A DNA stretch of 28,240 bases from a virus. Made by a program: the position numbers and the translations under genes. The stretch is taken from positions 1 through 28,240 of the IMG/VR virus record IMGVR_UViG_3300027797_001262; one strand, 5' to 3'. Shown one piece after another: positions 7,728 through 15,935 of this stretch. The notes under the pieces were generated by a model. The model was given only the letters and a program-made list of their open reading frames with translations. It made no database searches and was not told the DNA's origin. Every line of letters begins with the position of its first letter. Position 1 is the first letter of the stretch.

Positions 7728-7733
7728 TATTTA
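7728..7733 (-). promoter_or_regulatory. Late-promoter box TAAATA before the SGNH-like gene
   Basis: TTTAAATA on the minus strand ends 10 nt before the ATG at 7717. It lies beside, and points away from, the sigma70 promoter at 7741-7769. Confidence 0.5.
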
Positions 7734-7740
7734 AAAACTG

Positions 7741-7769
7741 TTGACTTGTTGTGGTTTTGACTGTATACT
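7741..7769 (+). promoter_or_regulatory. Sigma70-like promoter before the HNH gene
   Basis: TTGACT, 17 bp, then TATACT, with the -10 box 28 nt before the ATG at 7798. A late box follows at 7784, so the HNH gene may be read both early and late. Confidence 0.7.
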
Positions 7770-7783
7770 GATTGTTCTTGGAT

Positions 7784-7789
7784 TAAATA
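7784..7789 (+). promoter_or_regulatory. Late-promoter box TAAATA before the HNH gene
   Basis: ATTAAATA ends 8 nt before the ATG at 7798, the same spacing as at hemA. Confidence 0.5.
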
Positions 7790-7797
7790 CACGTATT

Positions 7798-8313
7798 ATG
7801 ACTACCCTAGTACTTAACGCAGACATGCAGCCATTGAGCCTATTACCCCTCAGTACCATAGACTGGCAAGAAGCCATTCGTTACATGGTTCTGGACAAGG
7901 TCAAGGTCTTGGAATGGCATGAAGATTGGATCGTGCGATCTGCACGTTGGGAAACTCGTGTGCCTGCTGTGATCATGCTGAACTCCTATCAAAAACCCAA
8001 ACACACCATGAGATTGAGCAAACGCAATATATTTCTGCGTGATGCCTATAGTTGCCAATACTGTGGAGTAGAAATGGCAGAAGCGTTGGCCACTTTGGAT
8101 CATGTGCTGCCTGTGAGCAAGGGTGGCAAGACCACTTGGGAAAACTCAACCACTGCCTGCAAGAGCTGCAACTACAAGAAGGCAGCACATGTGGGCAAGA
8201 TGAAACCAAAAGTCACGCCCTACAAGCCCACATTTTGGGACCTTGTGGCCAAGCGTAGGGTAAGGGGATATCATCTACAACATCCTAGTTGGGCTGACTA
8301 TTTGGGCATTTGA
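7798..8313 (+). CDS. HNH endonuclease
   Basis: This is a 171-aa protein. Residues 86-89 (CQYC) and 121-124 (CKSC) form a Cys4 zinc site around the nuclease core TLDHVLPVSKGG (Asp101-His102), then WEN and the closing NYKK. This is the classic HNH arrangement of bacterial and phage nucleases (CxxC ... DHxxPxSxGG ... N ... CxxCN). The N-terminal 75 residues (MTTLVLNADMQPLSLLPL) match the leader common to stand-alone HNH proteins. It may be a free-standing homing-type nuclease or a host-DNA-degrading or packaging-associated enzyme. It has both sigma70-like and late-type promoter elements upstream. Confidence 0.88.
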   Translation: MTTLVLNADMQPLSLLPLSTIDWQEAIRYMVLDKVKVLEWHEDWIVRSARWETRVPAVIMLNSYQKPKHTMRLSKRNIFLRDAYSCQYCGVEMAEALATLDHVLPVSKGGKTTWENSTTACKSCNYKKAAHVGKMKPKVTPYKPTFWDLVAKRRVRGYHLQHPSWADYLGI

Positions 8314-8317
8314 TTGG

Positions 8318-8346
8318 TTGACAGGATCTTAGGATCCTGTTATACT
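8318..8346 (+). promoter_or_regulatory. Sigma70 promoter with an operator-like palindrome in its spacer
   Basis: TTGACA, 17 bp, TATACT. The spacer and end of the -35 box hold a perfect inverted repeat, ACAGGATC - TTAG - GATCCTGT (8321-8340), that ends exactly at the -10 box. This is a typical place for a repressor. The promoter drives the 54-aa gene and the helicase/methyltransferase operon. Confidence 0.75.
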
Positions 8347-8377
8347 ATATGCATACAGACACTAAGAAAGGTCCAAA

Positions 8378-8542
8378 ATGGACAAACTTAAAATTAGAGA
8401 AGACGAAGGTAAATTCTACGTTTACTTCAACGGTCCTTTTGGCTCGTGCGCCTATCAAAGTGATCCTTTTGACACACTAGAGGCCGCAGAGGCTTTCCGG
8501 CAAGAGCAGATAGATTCCGCAGACTTTGGAGATGAAGAATGA
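8378..8542 (+). CDS. Small acidic protein (54 aa), function unknown
   Basis: This is a 54-aa frame starting MDKLKIREDEGKFYVYFNG, rich in acidic and aromatic residues and ending in DSADFGDEE. It begins 31 nt after the -10 box at 8341 with AAAGG upstream, and its stop overlaps the helicase start as ATGA, so the two are coupled. No known family is recognised. As the first gene of a restriction-like operon behind a palindromic promoter it could be a regulator or a nuclease/DNA-mimic accessory. That is speculation from position and charge only. Confidence 0.72.
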   Translation: MDKLKIREDEGKFYVYFNGPFGSCAYQSDPFDTLEAAEAFRQEQIDSADFGDEE

Positions 8543-10875
8543 GTGAGACTATTATTTCTCAGTCCCTTAAAGAACATTACGGATTTACATACCGTGAGCA
8601 TTTTGACGCTATGTTTCGTCGCAATGCACTCTTTGTTAAAGATGGCGACGCAAACGATACTAAAGTACGATGGTCCAATGCAGATATCGCTGGTGCAAAT
8701 GAAGCTGGCAAGAAAGTGCCTCTCCATGTGTTTACGGATCTAGAAGGTATTAAACGAGATCATGACTATCGCAAAGAAGTAGCCAAAGTATTTCCCCAAA
8801 GCCATCCAGAACTTGATGGCGCCGGCTCAGAGTGGCATGCAGTTCCTCTAGCATTAATTCCAAGTGAACACATCGACCACTACAGAACTCATAAAGACTC
8901 AAACTTTAATCTTGCCATTCGTCCAATTGTAGAATGGTTACAAGACCAACACGCTAAAATCTTTGCCAAGTTTGGTGCTAACAATACAAAACGAAAAGTA
9001 TCGTTACGAGATTTACAGAAAAAAATTATCAAGCGTATTATTAAATTATTAAAAAAACACGGAGTTGACAGCACAATTATTGCAGAGCTGGCTCCTAGAT
9101 TTGGCAAAACTATTTTCTTCTTGAGCCTGTTCTTGGAGATCAGCAAAGAGTACGGACATAAAGTCATGCTGGTCCCAGCGTACTGGCTTCCTGCCATTGC
9201 TAGTTTTAAAAAGGAAACTGCAAAGTGGAGAGACTATCAAGATATGGTATTTGTTGATACCATTGAAGATGGCAACTGGCAACATTCAGTGGAAAATGCG
9301 CTCGAAGTAGATAAACTAGTGGTAGTAGGAATAAGTCTTTACCCTGCATATGACGATTTTGTTGTGCGGAACAAATGGATACATGACTACACAGAAACTA
9401 TCCTTGCAGTAGGCGACGAAGCCGACTATGGTAGTCATACTTCTAACCAACAAGAGAAGATGGAGTATTTGTTTGCTAACAAACAAGTAACTTTTATTCC
9501 TAGTTCGGGTACTAACATCGAGCGTATGAGCAAAGGTGCCGGCGACAATGTAGTAGATGTTGTTGCGGTTCCTTACGCCCTTGTTGAGCAAAGTGGTGAC
9601 GTAGGCATTGTTAAACGAGAGATGTTCCAAATGTATGTAAGCAATCGCATACAAGAATTGGTTAAAGACTATTCTGACGAGGACCGTCCTGCTTGGTCTA
9701 AAATGTTGGAAAAAGCAATGGCTAATAGTCAGTTTTTGATTGGCTTCTTTAGAGCAATATACAATTATGATTCCGAGTACGGAATGTCGTTGGATGAAGC
9801 GGCCGGTGAAGAAATCGTTGTTAGTATGATCTTTGCTAACATGACCAAAGAAGCAATGTCCAAACTAAAGAAATTACTAGATTCCCATCTGCCCGACCAT
9901 CACATCAAAGTTATCAATGGCAACGAAATGACTGGTCGCGATGCGGAAGAAGTAGCCAAAGATACGTTACGACAGGTCAAGTATGGATGGATCGATAAAA
10001 AGAAAGTGATCTTTTTAAACAATGCAATGGCGTCTCGATCGTTTAGTGTAGGTGACATCCAAGCAACTTTATTCCTTAAAGACGGCGGCAGTGTTGATAC
10101 TTTTATACAACAGGCTTTACGAGTTGTGACGCCATTGGACCAAGACGAGACTATTTTAGTTGCTAGTAAACCTAAAGGATACATCTTTAGTTTTAGTTTC
10201 GACCAAAACAAAGAACGCAAAGATCAACTTATGTTGTTGTACGAAGCAAAACGAGTAGTTGAATACTTTGATGAACTAGGACTTCCTATTCCAGGTGCAA
10301 CAAAACCAGGAATTGTGGGCGGAGTTCAGTATGTATTAAACAGTATGAATCTGAGTTCAATTGGCTTTTTGGGAGAAGGCAGACTGGTTAAGGAAAATGC
10401 AGATTCTGTTATGGCCGATTTTGAAGACGATGAAAAAGTTTTACGTGTAGCAGGTATTATTACTAACCGGGCAGGCATTATGGCTAGTCCAGAATTAATG
10501 GAATTGTTGCTCAAATGTCCTTCAATGAAACCTGACCAAAAAAAGAAAGTACAAGCAATCCTTGAGAAAGGAAAATCCAAAGGTGGTGCTGTTGGTGGAA
10601 ATTTTTCTCCAGATGACAAGAAGACACTCGAGAAAGAAGTACTAGGTGCCATCAACTCTATCATCTATAGTTCAACTACAGTGCTACAATTTAGCAATTT
10701 TCAAGGACATAATTTTAAGGAGTGTTTGGAAAATATTTCAAGCAACACCGAGGCTGACAACGATTTTAAAAGAGTGTATAATATTACAAGTGCCGAGATG
10801 ATGAAGTTTTTGCCATACTTGCCAGTTGAATTGTTAGACATGAGCGTTCATAACGCACAGAAAGCATCACAGTGA
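8539..10875 (+). CDS. DEAD-box SF2 helicase, restriction-system-like
   Basis: This is a 778-aa protein. Residues 156-172 (LRDLQKKIIKRIIKLLK) form a Q-motif-like helix. APRFGKT (185-191) is an unusual Walker A of the type seen in phage and restriction helicases, DEAD (293-296, in GDEADYG) is motif II, SGT (323-325) is motif III, and a segment near 538-545 (IQQALRVV) fits motif VI, so both RecA-like domains appear present. The first 130 and last 180 residues have no recognised domain; no PD-(D/E)xK nuclease motif is obvious. ATGA and GTGA overlaps couple it to the 54-aa gene and to the methyltransferase. It may be the motor of a phage-borne type III- or ISP-like modification/restriction complex, or an antirestriction or replication helicase. 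Confidence 0.85.
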   Translation: MSETIISQSLKEHYGFTYREHFDAMFRRNALFVKDGDANDTKVRWSNADIAGANEAGKKVPLHVFTDLEGIKRDHDYRKEVAKVFPQSHPELDGAGSEWHAVPLALIPSEHIDHYRTHKDSNFNLAIRPIVEWLQDQHAKIFAKFGANNTKRKVSLRDLQKKIIKRIIKLLKKHGVDSTIIAELAPRFGKTIFFLSLFLEISKEYGHKVMLVPAYWLPAIASFKKETAKWRDYQDMVFVDTIEDGNWQHSVENALEVDKLVVVGISLYPAYDDFVVRNKWIHDYTETILAVGDEADYGSHTSNQQEKMEYLFANKQVTFIPSSGTNIERMSKGAGDNVVDVVAVPYALVEQSGDVGIVKREMFQMYVSNRIQELVKDYSDEDRPAWSKMLEKAMANSQFLIGFFRAIYNYDSEYGMSLDEAAGEEIVVSMIFANMTKEAMSKLKKLLDSHLPDHHIKVINGNEMTGRDAEEVAKDTLRQVKYGWIDKKKVIFLNNAMASRSFSVGDIQATLFLKDGGSVDTFIQQALRVVTPLDQDETILVASKPKGYIFSFSFDQNKERKDQLMLLYEAKRVVEYFDELGLPIPGATKPGIVGGVQYVLNSMNLSSIGFLGEGRLVKENADSVMADFEDDEKVLRVAGIITNRAGIMASPELMELLLKCPSMKPDQKKKVQAILEKGKSKGGAVGGNFSPDDKKTLEKEVLGAINSIIYSSTTVLQFSNFQGHNFKECLENISSNTEADNDFKRVYNITSAEMMKFLPYLPVELLDMSVHNAQKASQ

Positions 10876-12125
10876 AATTTGTTACAAATTTAGGATTAGG
10901 CATTTTAGGAAAACCCGATAACCCTAATATATGGAGAGAAATCCTTTCTACCAGAACAGTGAAACGTGCATGTAAAAAAGCAAAACGAATTCTTGTTGTA
11001 GCAGGAGGACACGGTACTGAGGTAGACGTGTTAGTTGAATTACACGGAGAGGAAATTCTAACTAAGATTTGGTTTAACGAACTGTTAGTTTGTTTTACAA
11101 ATGATATCTTGGCAAGATATCCTCAAATAAATATAGCAAAGGGAGACTTTTTAAGTCTAAGTTTTAATATGAAATTTGATGTAATAATAGGAAATCCGCC
11201 ATATCAGGAAGGCGGCAGAGATGACCAAGCAAACAAGTTGTGGCCTCAGTTTGTAAAAAAAGCATATGACTTAGTTGAGAACAACGGGTATGTAGCAATG
11301 ATTACCCCCAATGGTTGGATGCAACCTACTGCTGACATTGGTAAAGGCACGGGTAAAAATGCTCTCAGCATCTTTAATGATATCTTTAAGAAGAACAATT
11401 TGATTGTAGCAAACATTGACAGTGACAATATTAGAGAAACGCACTTTAAAGGAGTTGGCAGTACCTTTAGCTATTATCTCTTCCAAAAGGCATCTTATTC
11501 AGGCAGCACAGAATTTATTACTTCCACTGGCAATGTACAAATTGACATTAGCAAAATTGATTCTTTGCCTAAAGTAACTTCTAAAGAAAGTTTGTCTATT
11601 GTAAAGAAGATGGTCGGAACTCCATTTTTGTTTTGTGATCAGAATCACGGATTAGGCGGGAAAGAAAATGACGCACAGGGCCCTTCAGTTTTTCTAAAGA
11701 AAACTAAAAATGGAAACGTATCTGAAACAGTTGACTACAAATACAAAACATATCATACTAATAAGAACGGGGGCACCTATTGGTATAGTGAGACATTAAA
11801 CCCGTACACTAATACTCCAAAAGTTATTATTAGTTTGTCAGGAACATATCTACCGGTGTTTAATAATACCACTGGATTTAGTAACATGTGTTTGGCACTG
11901 ATGTGTGCTACAGACGAAGAAGCAACAAGAGCACAATTCATCTTGTCAAGTAAATTATATAAGTTTTGGGTGGAAATGCAAAAGTTTTCCGGATTTAATC
12001 CACGCAAATTAATTTTAACTTTGCCAGCATTATCTCTAGCACAAGACTGGACAGACGACACGATATATAAACATTTTAGCCTTACCCAAGAAGAAATTGA
12101 CTATGTCGAAGCCAATGATAAGTGA
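10872..12125 (+). CDS. N6-adenine DNA methyltransferase (NPPY type)
   Basis: This 417-aa protein has a GTG start (10872) that overlaps the helicase stop. Motif I appears as VVAGGHGTE (variant of the SAM-binding loop), an acidic motif II as WFNEL, motif III as AKGDFL, and catalytic motif IV as IIGNPPYQEGG. Order I-IV fits Eco57I-like and type I/III adenine methylases. The C-terminal 200 residues, with FSGFNPRKL and similar segments, may be the target-recognition part. It is expected to transfer a methyl group from SAM to adenine N6 in DNA. Third codon positions look more A/T-rich than in flanking genes, which suggests a separate origin. Confidence 0.87.
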   Translation: MKFVTNLGLGILGKPDNPNIWREILSTRTVKRACKKAKRILVVAGGHGTEVDVLVELHGEEILTKIWFNELLVCFTNDILARYPQINIAKGDFLSLSFNMKFDVIIGNPPYQEGGRDDQANKLWPQFVKKAYDLVENNGYVAMITPNGWMQPTADIGKGTGKNALSIFNDIFKKNNLIVANIDSDNIRETHFKGVGSTFSYYLFQKASYSGSTEFITSTGNVQIDISKIDSLPKVTSKESLSIVKKMVGTPFLFCDQNHGLGGKENDAQGPSVFLKKTKNGNVSETVDYKYKTYHTNKNGGTYWYSETLNPYTNTPKVIISLSGTYLPVFNNTTGFSNMCLALMCATDEEATRAQFILSSKLYKFWVEMQKFSGFNPRKLILTLPALSLAQDWTDDTIYKHFSLTQEEIDYVEANDK

Positions 12126-12678
12126 AGTTATAGATCACATTCGAAATCGTACCTATATGGGCGGAGTTGAGCGTGACAAACTGCGAGTAAAAGCTACAGG
12201 TGAAGTATTCACTCCTACAGAACTTGTATGCACAATGTTGAATCAGATACCCAATGATCAATTCACAGATCCTACTAAAACCTTTCTAGATAACAGTTGC
12301 GGTGACGGGCAGTTCCTTGGCGAAATTCTAATACGTAAGATGGAGAATGGGTCTACCTTTGAGCAGGCTCTCTCCACTATATATGGTGTGGACTTAATGA
12401 TTGACAACGTGGACCTATGTCGTGAAAGGTTGCTCTGCGGAGAGACACACTTACGACATATTGTAGAAAAAAATATCCAATGTCGAAATGGTCTTAAATT
12501 CGGATATAATTTCGGACCAATGGGACCTGCTCGTAGAAACACCGAAGATAAAGCAAGGGCTAAACAACAAAGATTAAAAATCAAACAAGAAAATTTAGCC
12601 AAACTAGAAGAAGCTAAAAAACAAAAAGAAGCCAGACAGAAAAAATTGTTCGGTGAAATAATTCCGGAATGTGTTTGA
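12103..12678 (+). CDS. Truncated adenine-methyltransferase-like protein (SAM domain, no NPPY)
   Basis: This 191-aa protein begins at the ATG at 12103, overlapping the preceding methyltransferase by 23 nt; a start at 12115 is also possible. It has TGEVFTPTELVCTML (the N-terminal signature of type I/IIG methylases), FLDNSCGDGQFLGEIL as motif I and IYGVDLMIDN as motif II. It then stops short of the catalytic NPPY and continues into a highly charged helical tail (about residues 145-187, KARAKQQRLKIKQ...). So it has a classical SAM site without the catalytic tetrapeptide, while its neighbour has NPPY with a divergent SAM loop. It may partner the neighbour or be a degenerate or regulatory paralogue. 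Confidence 0.78.
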   Translation: MSKPMISEVIDHIRNRTYMGGVERDKLRVKATGEVFTPTELVCTMLNQIPNDQFTDPTKTFLDNSCGDGQFLGEILIRKMENGSTFEQALSTIYGVDLMIDNVDLCRERLLCGETHLRHIVEKNIQCRNGLKFGYNFGPMGPARRNTEDKARAKQQRLKIKQENLAKLEEAKKQKEARQKKLFGEIIPECV

Positions 12679-12703
12679 CAACTCAACCACTTGATGCTAT
12701 AAT
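12675..12703 (+). promoter_or_regulatory. Sigma70 promoter for DNA ligase
   Basis: TTGACA, 17 bp, TATAAT: a full consensus match. The -35 box overlaps the stop of the preceding gene and the ligase ATG lies 27 nt after the -10 box. Confidence 0.82.
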
Positions 12704-12730
12704 ATATACATACTAACAGCAAAGGCAATC

Positions 12731-14047
12731 ATGCGCACACAACCGGAAACGATCATTCAACAGCTTGAAGCTGACAACAGCCGTTTGAGCAAAGAACAAA
12801 TTCTAGATAGGGCGGCTAAGGAAAATATCCCGGAATTTTTTGAAGGCCTACGTATGGCGCTAGATGGTCTTTACACGTTCGGTGTCAAGCAGGTGCCCGT
12901 CAGTGAAAAAGACGGACAAGGACTTAGTTGGTCCAACTTTCTCGAACTTGCAGACAGTTTGTATCGTAGACGTCTTACTGGACATGCAGCCAAGGATGCC
13001 ATTGAATTGGCCATGAATGTTGCTACTAAGGCTCAATGGAACGATTGGTATCGTCGCATACTGATCAAAGACATGCGAGCAGGCTTTAGTGAAAAGACTG
13101 TGAACAAGGTGCTCAAGATACACAAAGACATTGCTCCTGTTCCTGTGTTTGAATGTATGCTTGCACATGATGGCGCCAAGCACGAGAAAAAGATTACAGG
13201 CAAAAAGATCCTGCAAAAGAAACTAGACGGTATTCGCTGTCTTACAGTTGTAGACTTCGAAAGTCGTACAGTTGTTCAGTACACACGTAATGGTAAAGTA
13301 CTTGAGAACTTTTCACACATTACAGATTATCTTGCTACTCAACTAGATAACTTTGGCCGTAGCTATGTTATTGACGGTGAGATTATGAGCAAGAGTTTTC
13401 AAGCACTCATGACACAGGTACATCGCAAAGACAACGTTGAAGCATCCGATGCGGTGTTGAATGTCTTTGATATTCTGCCACTCTCAGAGTTTAAGCAAGG
13501 CATTAGCTCAATGGGCCAACGTCGACGCTTGAACTTCCTTAAAGAAAACTTTAGTAAAATCTTTGGCGATAGCAATTGCATTGAGATTGTGCCTTGGATT
13601 GAAGTTAATCTCGACGAGTTCATCGGCGACATTGAGTATCGTGACTACAACAAACAAATGGTTGCTGAAGGTTACGAAGGTATTATGATTAAGGATCCAG
13701 AGGCCAAATATGAATGTAAAAGATCTGTTTCGTGGCTCAAAGAAAAACCATTTCTCGAGGTTAGCCTTTCGATCACCGCGGTGGAAGAAGGTACTGGCCG
13801 AAATGTTGGTCGTCTTGGCGCTTTGGTCTGCGAGGGTATTGATGACGGTAAGTCGATCGCAGTCAATGTTGGCAGTGGGTTTAGTGATGCTGATCGTGAT
13901 GCTTATTGGGAGGAACGTGATACAGTGGTGGGGCAGGTGGTAGAGGTACGTGCCGATGCGGTCACACAGAATCAAGACGGTACCTACAGTCTGCGGTTTC
14001 CACGCTTCCTACGCTTCCGTGGCTTCATAGCAGGGGAGAAGATCTAA
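12731..14047 (+). CDS. ATP-dependent DNA ligase (T4 gp30 type)
   Basis: This is a 438-aa nucleotidyltransferase ligase. Motif I is KKLDGIR with the AMP-accepting Lys164, motif III is VIDGEI, motif IV is EGYEGIMIKD, and motif V is SWLKEKP. A helical N-terminal domain (1-135) and a C-terminal OB fold (about 350-438) complete the T4-type layout. It seals nicks in phage DNA during replication and repair. It starts an operon of five genes (to 15546) joined by ATGA/TAATG overlaps. Confidence 0.94.
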   Translation: MRTQPETIIQQLEADNSRLSKEQILDRAAKENIPEFFEGLRMALDGLYTFGVKQVPVSEKDGQGLSWSNFLELADSLYRRRLTGHAAKDAIELAMNVATKAQWNDWYRRILIKDMRAGFSEKTVNKVLKIHKDIAPVPVFECMLAHDGAKHEKKITGKKILQKKLDGIRCLTVVDFESRTVVQYTRNGKVLENFSHITDYLATQLDNFGRSYVIDGEIMSKSFQALMTQVHRKDNVEASDAVLNVFDILPLSEFKQGISSMGQRRRLNFLKENFSKIFGDSNCIEIVPWIEVNLDEFIGDIEYRDYNKQMVAEGYEGIMIKDPEAKYECKRSVSWLKEKPFLEVSLSITAVEEGTGRNVGRLGALVCEGIDDGKSIAVNVGSGFSDADRDAYWEERDTVVGQVVEVRADAVTQNQDGTYSLRFPRFLRFRGFIAGEKI

Positions 14048-14313
14048 TGAAAGAACAAATTGGATTTATACGTTGGTGGTTCTCAAAGCTAGAACTATGG
14101 CAATGGTTCTTGTTGGCCAGTCTGTTGCTTAATGTAGGTAGTCTGTTTGCCATAGGCACAGAGATATCGTCTGATATGAATCTAATCGGAATGATTCTAT
14201 TATTGATAGTATTTTTTAAATGGTTTATTGTAGATCCGTTAAAGACCAGTTGGACTCGTTATAAAGAACAAAGAAACTCTTTGTTAACCACAATCAAGGA
14301 CAGCCACAAATGA
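14047..14313 (+). CDS. Small membrane protein with two transmembrane segments
   Basis: This 88-aa protein has two hydrophobic helices, about residues 17-37 (LWQWFLLASLLLNVGSLF) and 45-62 (LIGMILLLIVFFKWFIV), and a basic C-terminal tail. The ATG shares bases with the ligase stop (TAATG). It has no recognised family. Size and topology would allow a holin-like or envelope-associated role, but its position in a replication-gene operon does not specifically support lysis. Confidence 0.7.
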   Translation: MKEQIGFIRWWFSKLELWQWFLLASLLLNVGSLFAIGTEISSDMNLIGMILLLIVFFKWFIVDPLKTSWTRYKEQRNSLLTTIKDSHK

Positions 14314-14981
14314 ACATTGAATTCCACTCAGATGATCCTTCGGTTGTAGAATTTTTTCCTGTGCAACCGGCCAACAAGGTGGTACCAGAATGGTACCGAG
14401 ATCTAGATCTTTGGAAGAAGAATCAGTTTCCCGGTAAAGGGATGCCTACCATAAAACACTGCATGCCTGTGCAAGACATGATTATGTCTGGATATATTAT
14501 TTTCAACACCTATGAACTAATTTTGCATCCAGAGAAGAAAGCAGGCAAGCATGAAGATTTCAAAGTCAGTGTGCCACATGTGCCTTACATAGGCGGACAT
14601 AATCATGAACAATGTCCCGTGATGTTAGACGGCACTTCCAAACAGTATTTCAAAATTGCTCAGCCGTGGCTGATACGAACTCCACCTGGATATAGTTGTT
14701 TAATTATCCAACCGTTTTATCAGTTTGAAGAACGCTTTCAATTATTCCCGGCCATTGTTGATACAGACACACATGACTTGTCTACCGAACTTCCTGGATA
14801 TCTTATCAGCGACAAAGAAGTTAAAATCAACCCCGGCGATCCGCTGGTACAGGTAATTCCTTTCAAACGAGATTCATGGGAAATGAGCTGTGAATTCCAA
14901 GCAAAAAAACGCAGTAAGCTAGAATTTTTCTTGGGTGGTGCGTACCGTAAGATATTTCACAACAAGAAAGAGTTTAAATAA
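14310..14981 (+). CDS. Conserved phage protein, possibly beta-barrel, function unknown
   Basis: This 223-aa protein has many Pro/Trp/Tyr positions (VPEWYRDL near residue 25, TPPGYSCLIIQPFYQF near 130, PGDPLVQVIPFKRDSW near 180). The pattern of short beta strands around 'GDPLVQVIPFKR' recalls cupin- or dioxygenase-like barrels often annotated as hypothetical in marine phages. It has no clear metal triad. It is coupled by ATGA to the membrane protein and TAATG to the next gene. Confidence 0.7.
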   Translation: MNIEFHSDDPSVVEFFPVQPANKVVPEWYRDLDLWKKNQFPGKGMPTIKHCMPVQDMIMSGYIIFNTYELILHPEKKAGKHEDFKVSVPHVPYIGGHNHEQCPVMLDGTSKQYFKIAQPWLIRTPPGYSCLIIQPFYQFEERFQLFPAIVDTDTHDLSTELPGYLISDKEVKINPGDPLVQVIPFKRDSWEMSCEFQAKKRSKLEFFLGGAYRKIFHNKKEFK

Positions 14982-15232
14982 TGAGCTATGATTTCACAGA
15001 GTTAAACAAGGTGGTTGCCAAATGGGCCGCTGACGATCCTACAAGCTATAACTTTCACCTACCCAACTCAAATAACATTACCTGTAATGTAGGCTCTACA
15101 GAAATGCTTCGTGTTGCTGAAGATGGATTCTACGTTCGTGGCGAAAAGATTCCTGTAGATGACAAGGAAGCTGCCACTGTTTATACAGCCTTCAAAGAGT
15201 TCCTTGTTTGGAGCAGATTGAGTAGAGAATGA
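14981..15232 (+). CDS. Small phage protein (83 aa), function unknown
   Basis: This is an 83-aa acidic protein. The centre (STEMLRVAEDGFYVRGEKI) followed by DDKEAATVYTAFKEFL looks like a strand-turn-strand plus C-terminal helix. This segment type recurs in small phage proteins of unknown role. It overlaps its neighbours on both sides in ATGA/TAATG fashion, so expression follows the ligase operon. Confidence 0.68.
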   Translation: MSYDFTELNKVVAKWAADDPTSYNFHLPNSNNITCNVGSTEMLRVAEDGFYVRGEKIPVDDKEAATVYTAFKEFLVWSRLSRE

Positions 15233-15546
15233 CAACCAATCCTAACAAATTTTGGACGATGCTCAGAGGTGCAGATCACTACTGCCATAAGCTAGCCGAA
15301 GAAATGCAGGCTGTGCATGGTAGACAAAAAAAGTTCCACCGTAAGGTAGATCAATCAATTTATTTTATCATGGATAATTTCGCAGATCAAGAAGTGGTCA
15401 ACTGCATGCATACTTGGTTGAAGATATATGGCTTGCCCATAGATCCAGATCGATTGGCATCATTTGATGACTTTCATGCCAAATACGGCGCAGGTCTAAC
15501 ATTTAAAGATCCTAGCAGTCTGTTAAAAAACATAAAACCCTATTGA
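15229..15546 (+). CDS. Small phage protein (105 aa), function unknown
   Basis: This is a 105-aa, mainly helical protein beginning MTTNPNKFWTMLRGADHYCHKL, with a basic patch (HGRQKKFHRKVDQ) in the middle. It has no recognised motif. It is the last gene of the ligase operon; a new promoter begins at its stop codon (15543). Confidence 0.66.
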   Translation: MTTNPNKFWTMLRGADHYCHKLAEEMQAVHGRQKKFHRKVDQSIYFIMDNFADQEVVNCMHTWLKIYGLPIDPDRLASFDDFHAKYGAGLTFKDPSSLLKNIKPY

Positions 15547-15571
15547 CAGTTTTCTAACAAGACTGTATAAT
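15543..15571 (+). promoter_or_regulatory. Sigma70 promoter for the 15600-16477 gene pair
   Basis: TTGACA, 17 bp, TATAAT, with the -10 box 28 nt before the ATG at 15600. Confidence 0.82.
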
Positions 15572-15599
15572 ATACACATAGTAACAAAGAGAGACTGAT

Positions 15600-15935
15600 A
15601 TGAGCGGTTGGAACACTATCCAAAGAATCAAACGTGTTGAACAAGCAGTTGACGAGCTGGGCTTTAAGTTCAGTAAAAGCAAGCACAGTGATTGGACAGA
15701 AGATCACGGCGCTCTAAGCCTTGTGCCAAAGGATCAAGATGCACTGCCAATTTACAGTCGTGATGCTGAACTGTTTGTAGGTAGTCTTGAGCGACTGGAA
15801 GATTGGTTGGCAGGTGTTAAGTGGGCTCGAGACTACGACATGATGTTGCGATTGAGCAACGATACCAAGAGAGCTCGCAAAGAGCAAGATACTCGAAACA
15901 AAAATTTGTTAACTTCTATAAAGGAATCAAAATGA
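15600..15935 (+). CDS. Small phage protein (111 aa), function unknown
   Basis: This 111-aa protein starts MSGWNTIQRIKRVEQAVDEL, mostly helical. A central GALSLVPKDQDALPIYSRDAEL could be a short beta hairpin and the C-terminus is a basic helix. It is the first gene of a two-gene unit, coupled by ATGA to the next. No family is recognised. Confidence 0.68.
   Translation: MSGWNTIQRIKRVEQAVDELGFKFSKSKHSDWTEDHGALSLVPKDQDALPIYSRDAELFVGSLERLEDWLAGVKWARDYDMMLRLSNDTKRARKEQDTRNKNLLTSIKESK

Noticed and set aside
8455-10664. Several minus-strand frames within the helicase gene.
   Set aside because: They are shadows of a gene with strong motifs and continuous coding on the plus strand.
14975-14983. TAAATA directly joined to the ATG at 14981.
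   Set aside because: It is formed by the preceding stop codon and a Lys codon. With zero spacing the ATG would lie upstream of any transcription start, so chance is more likely.
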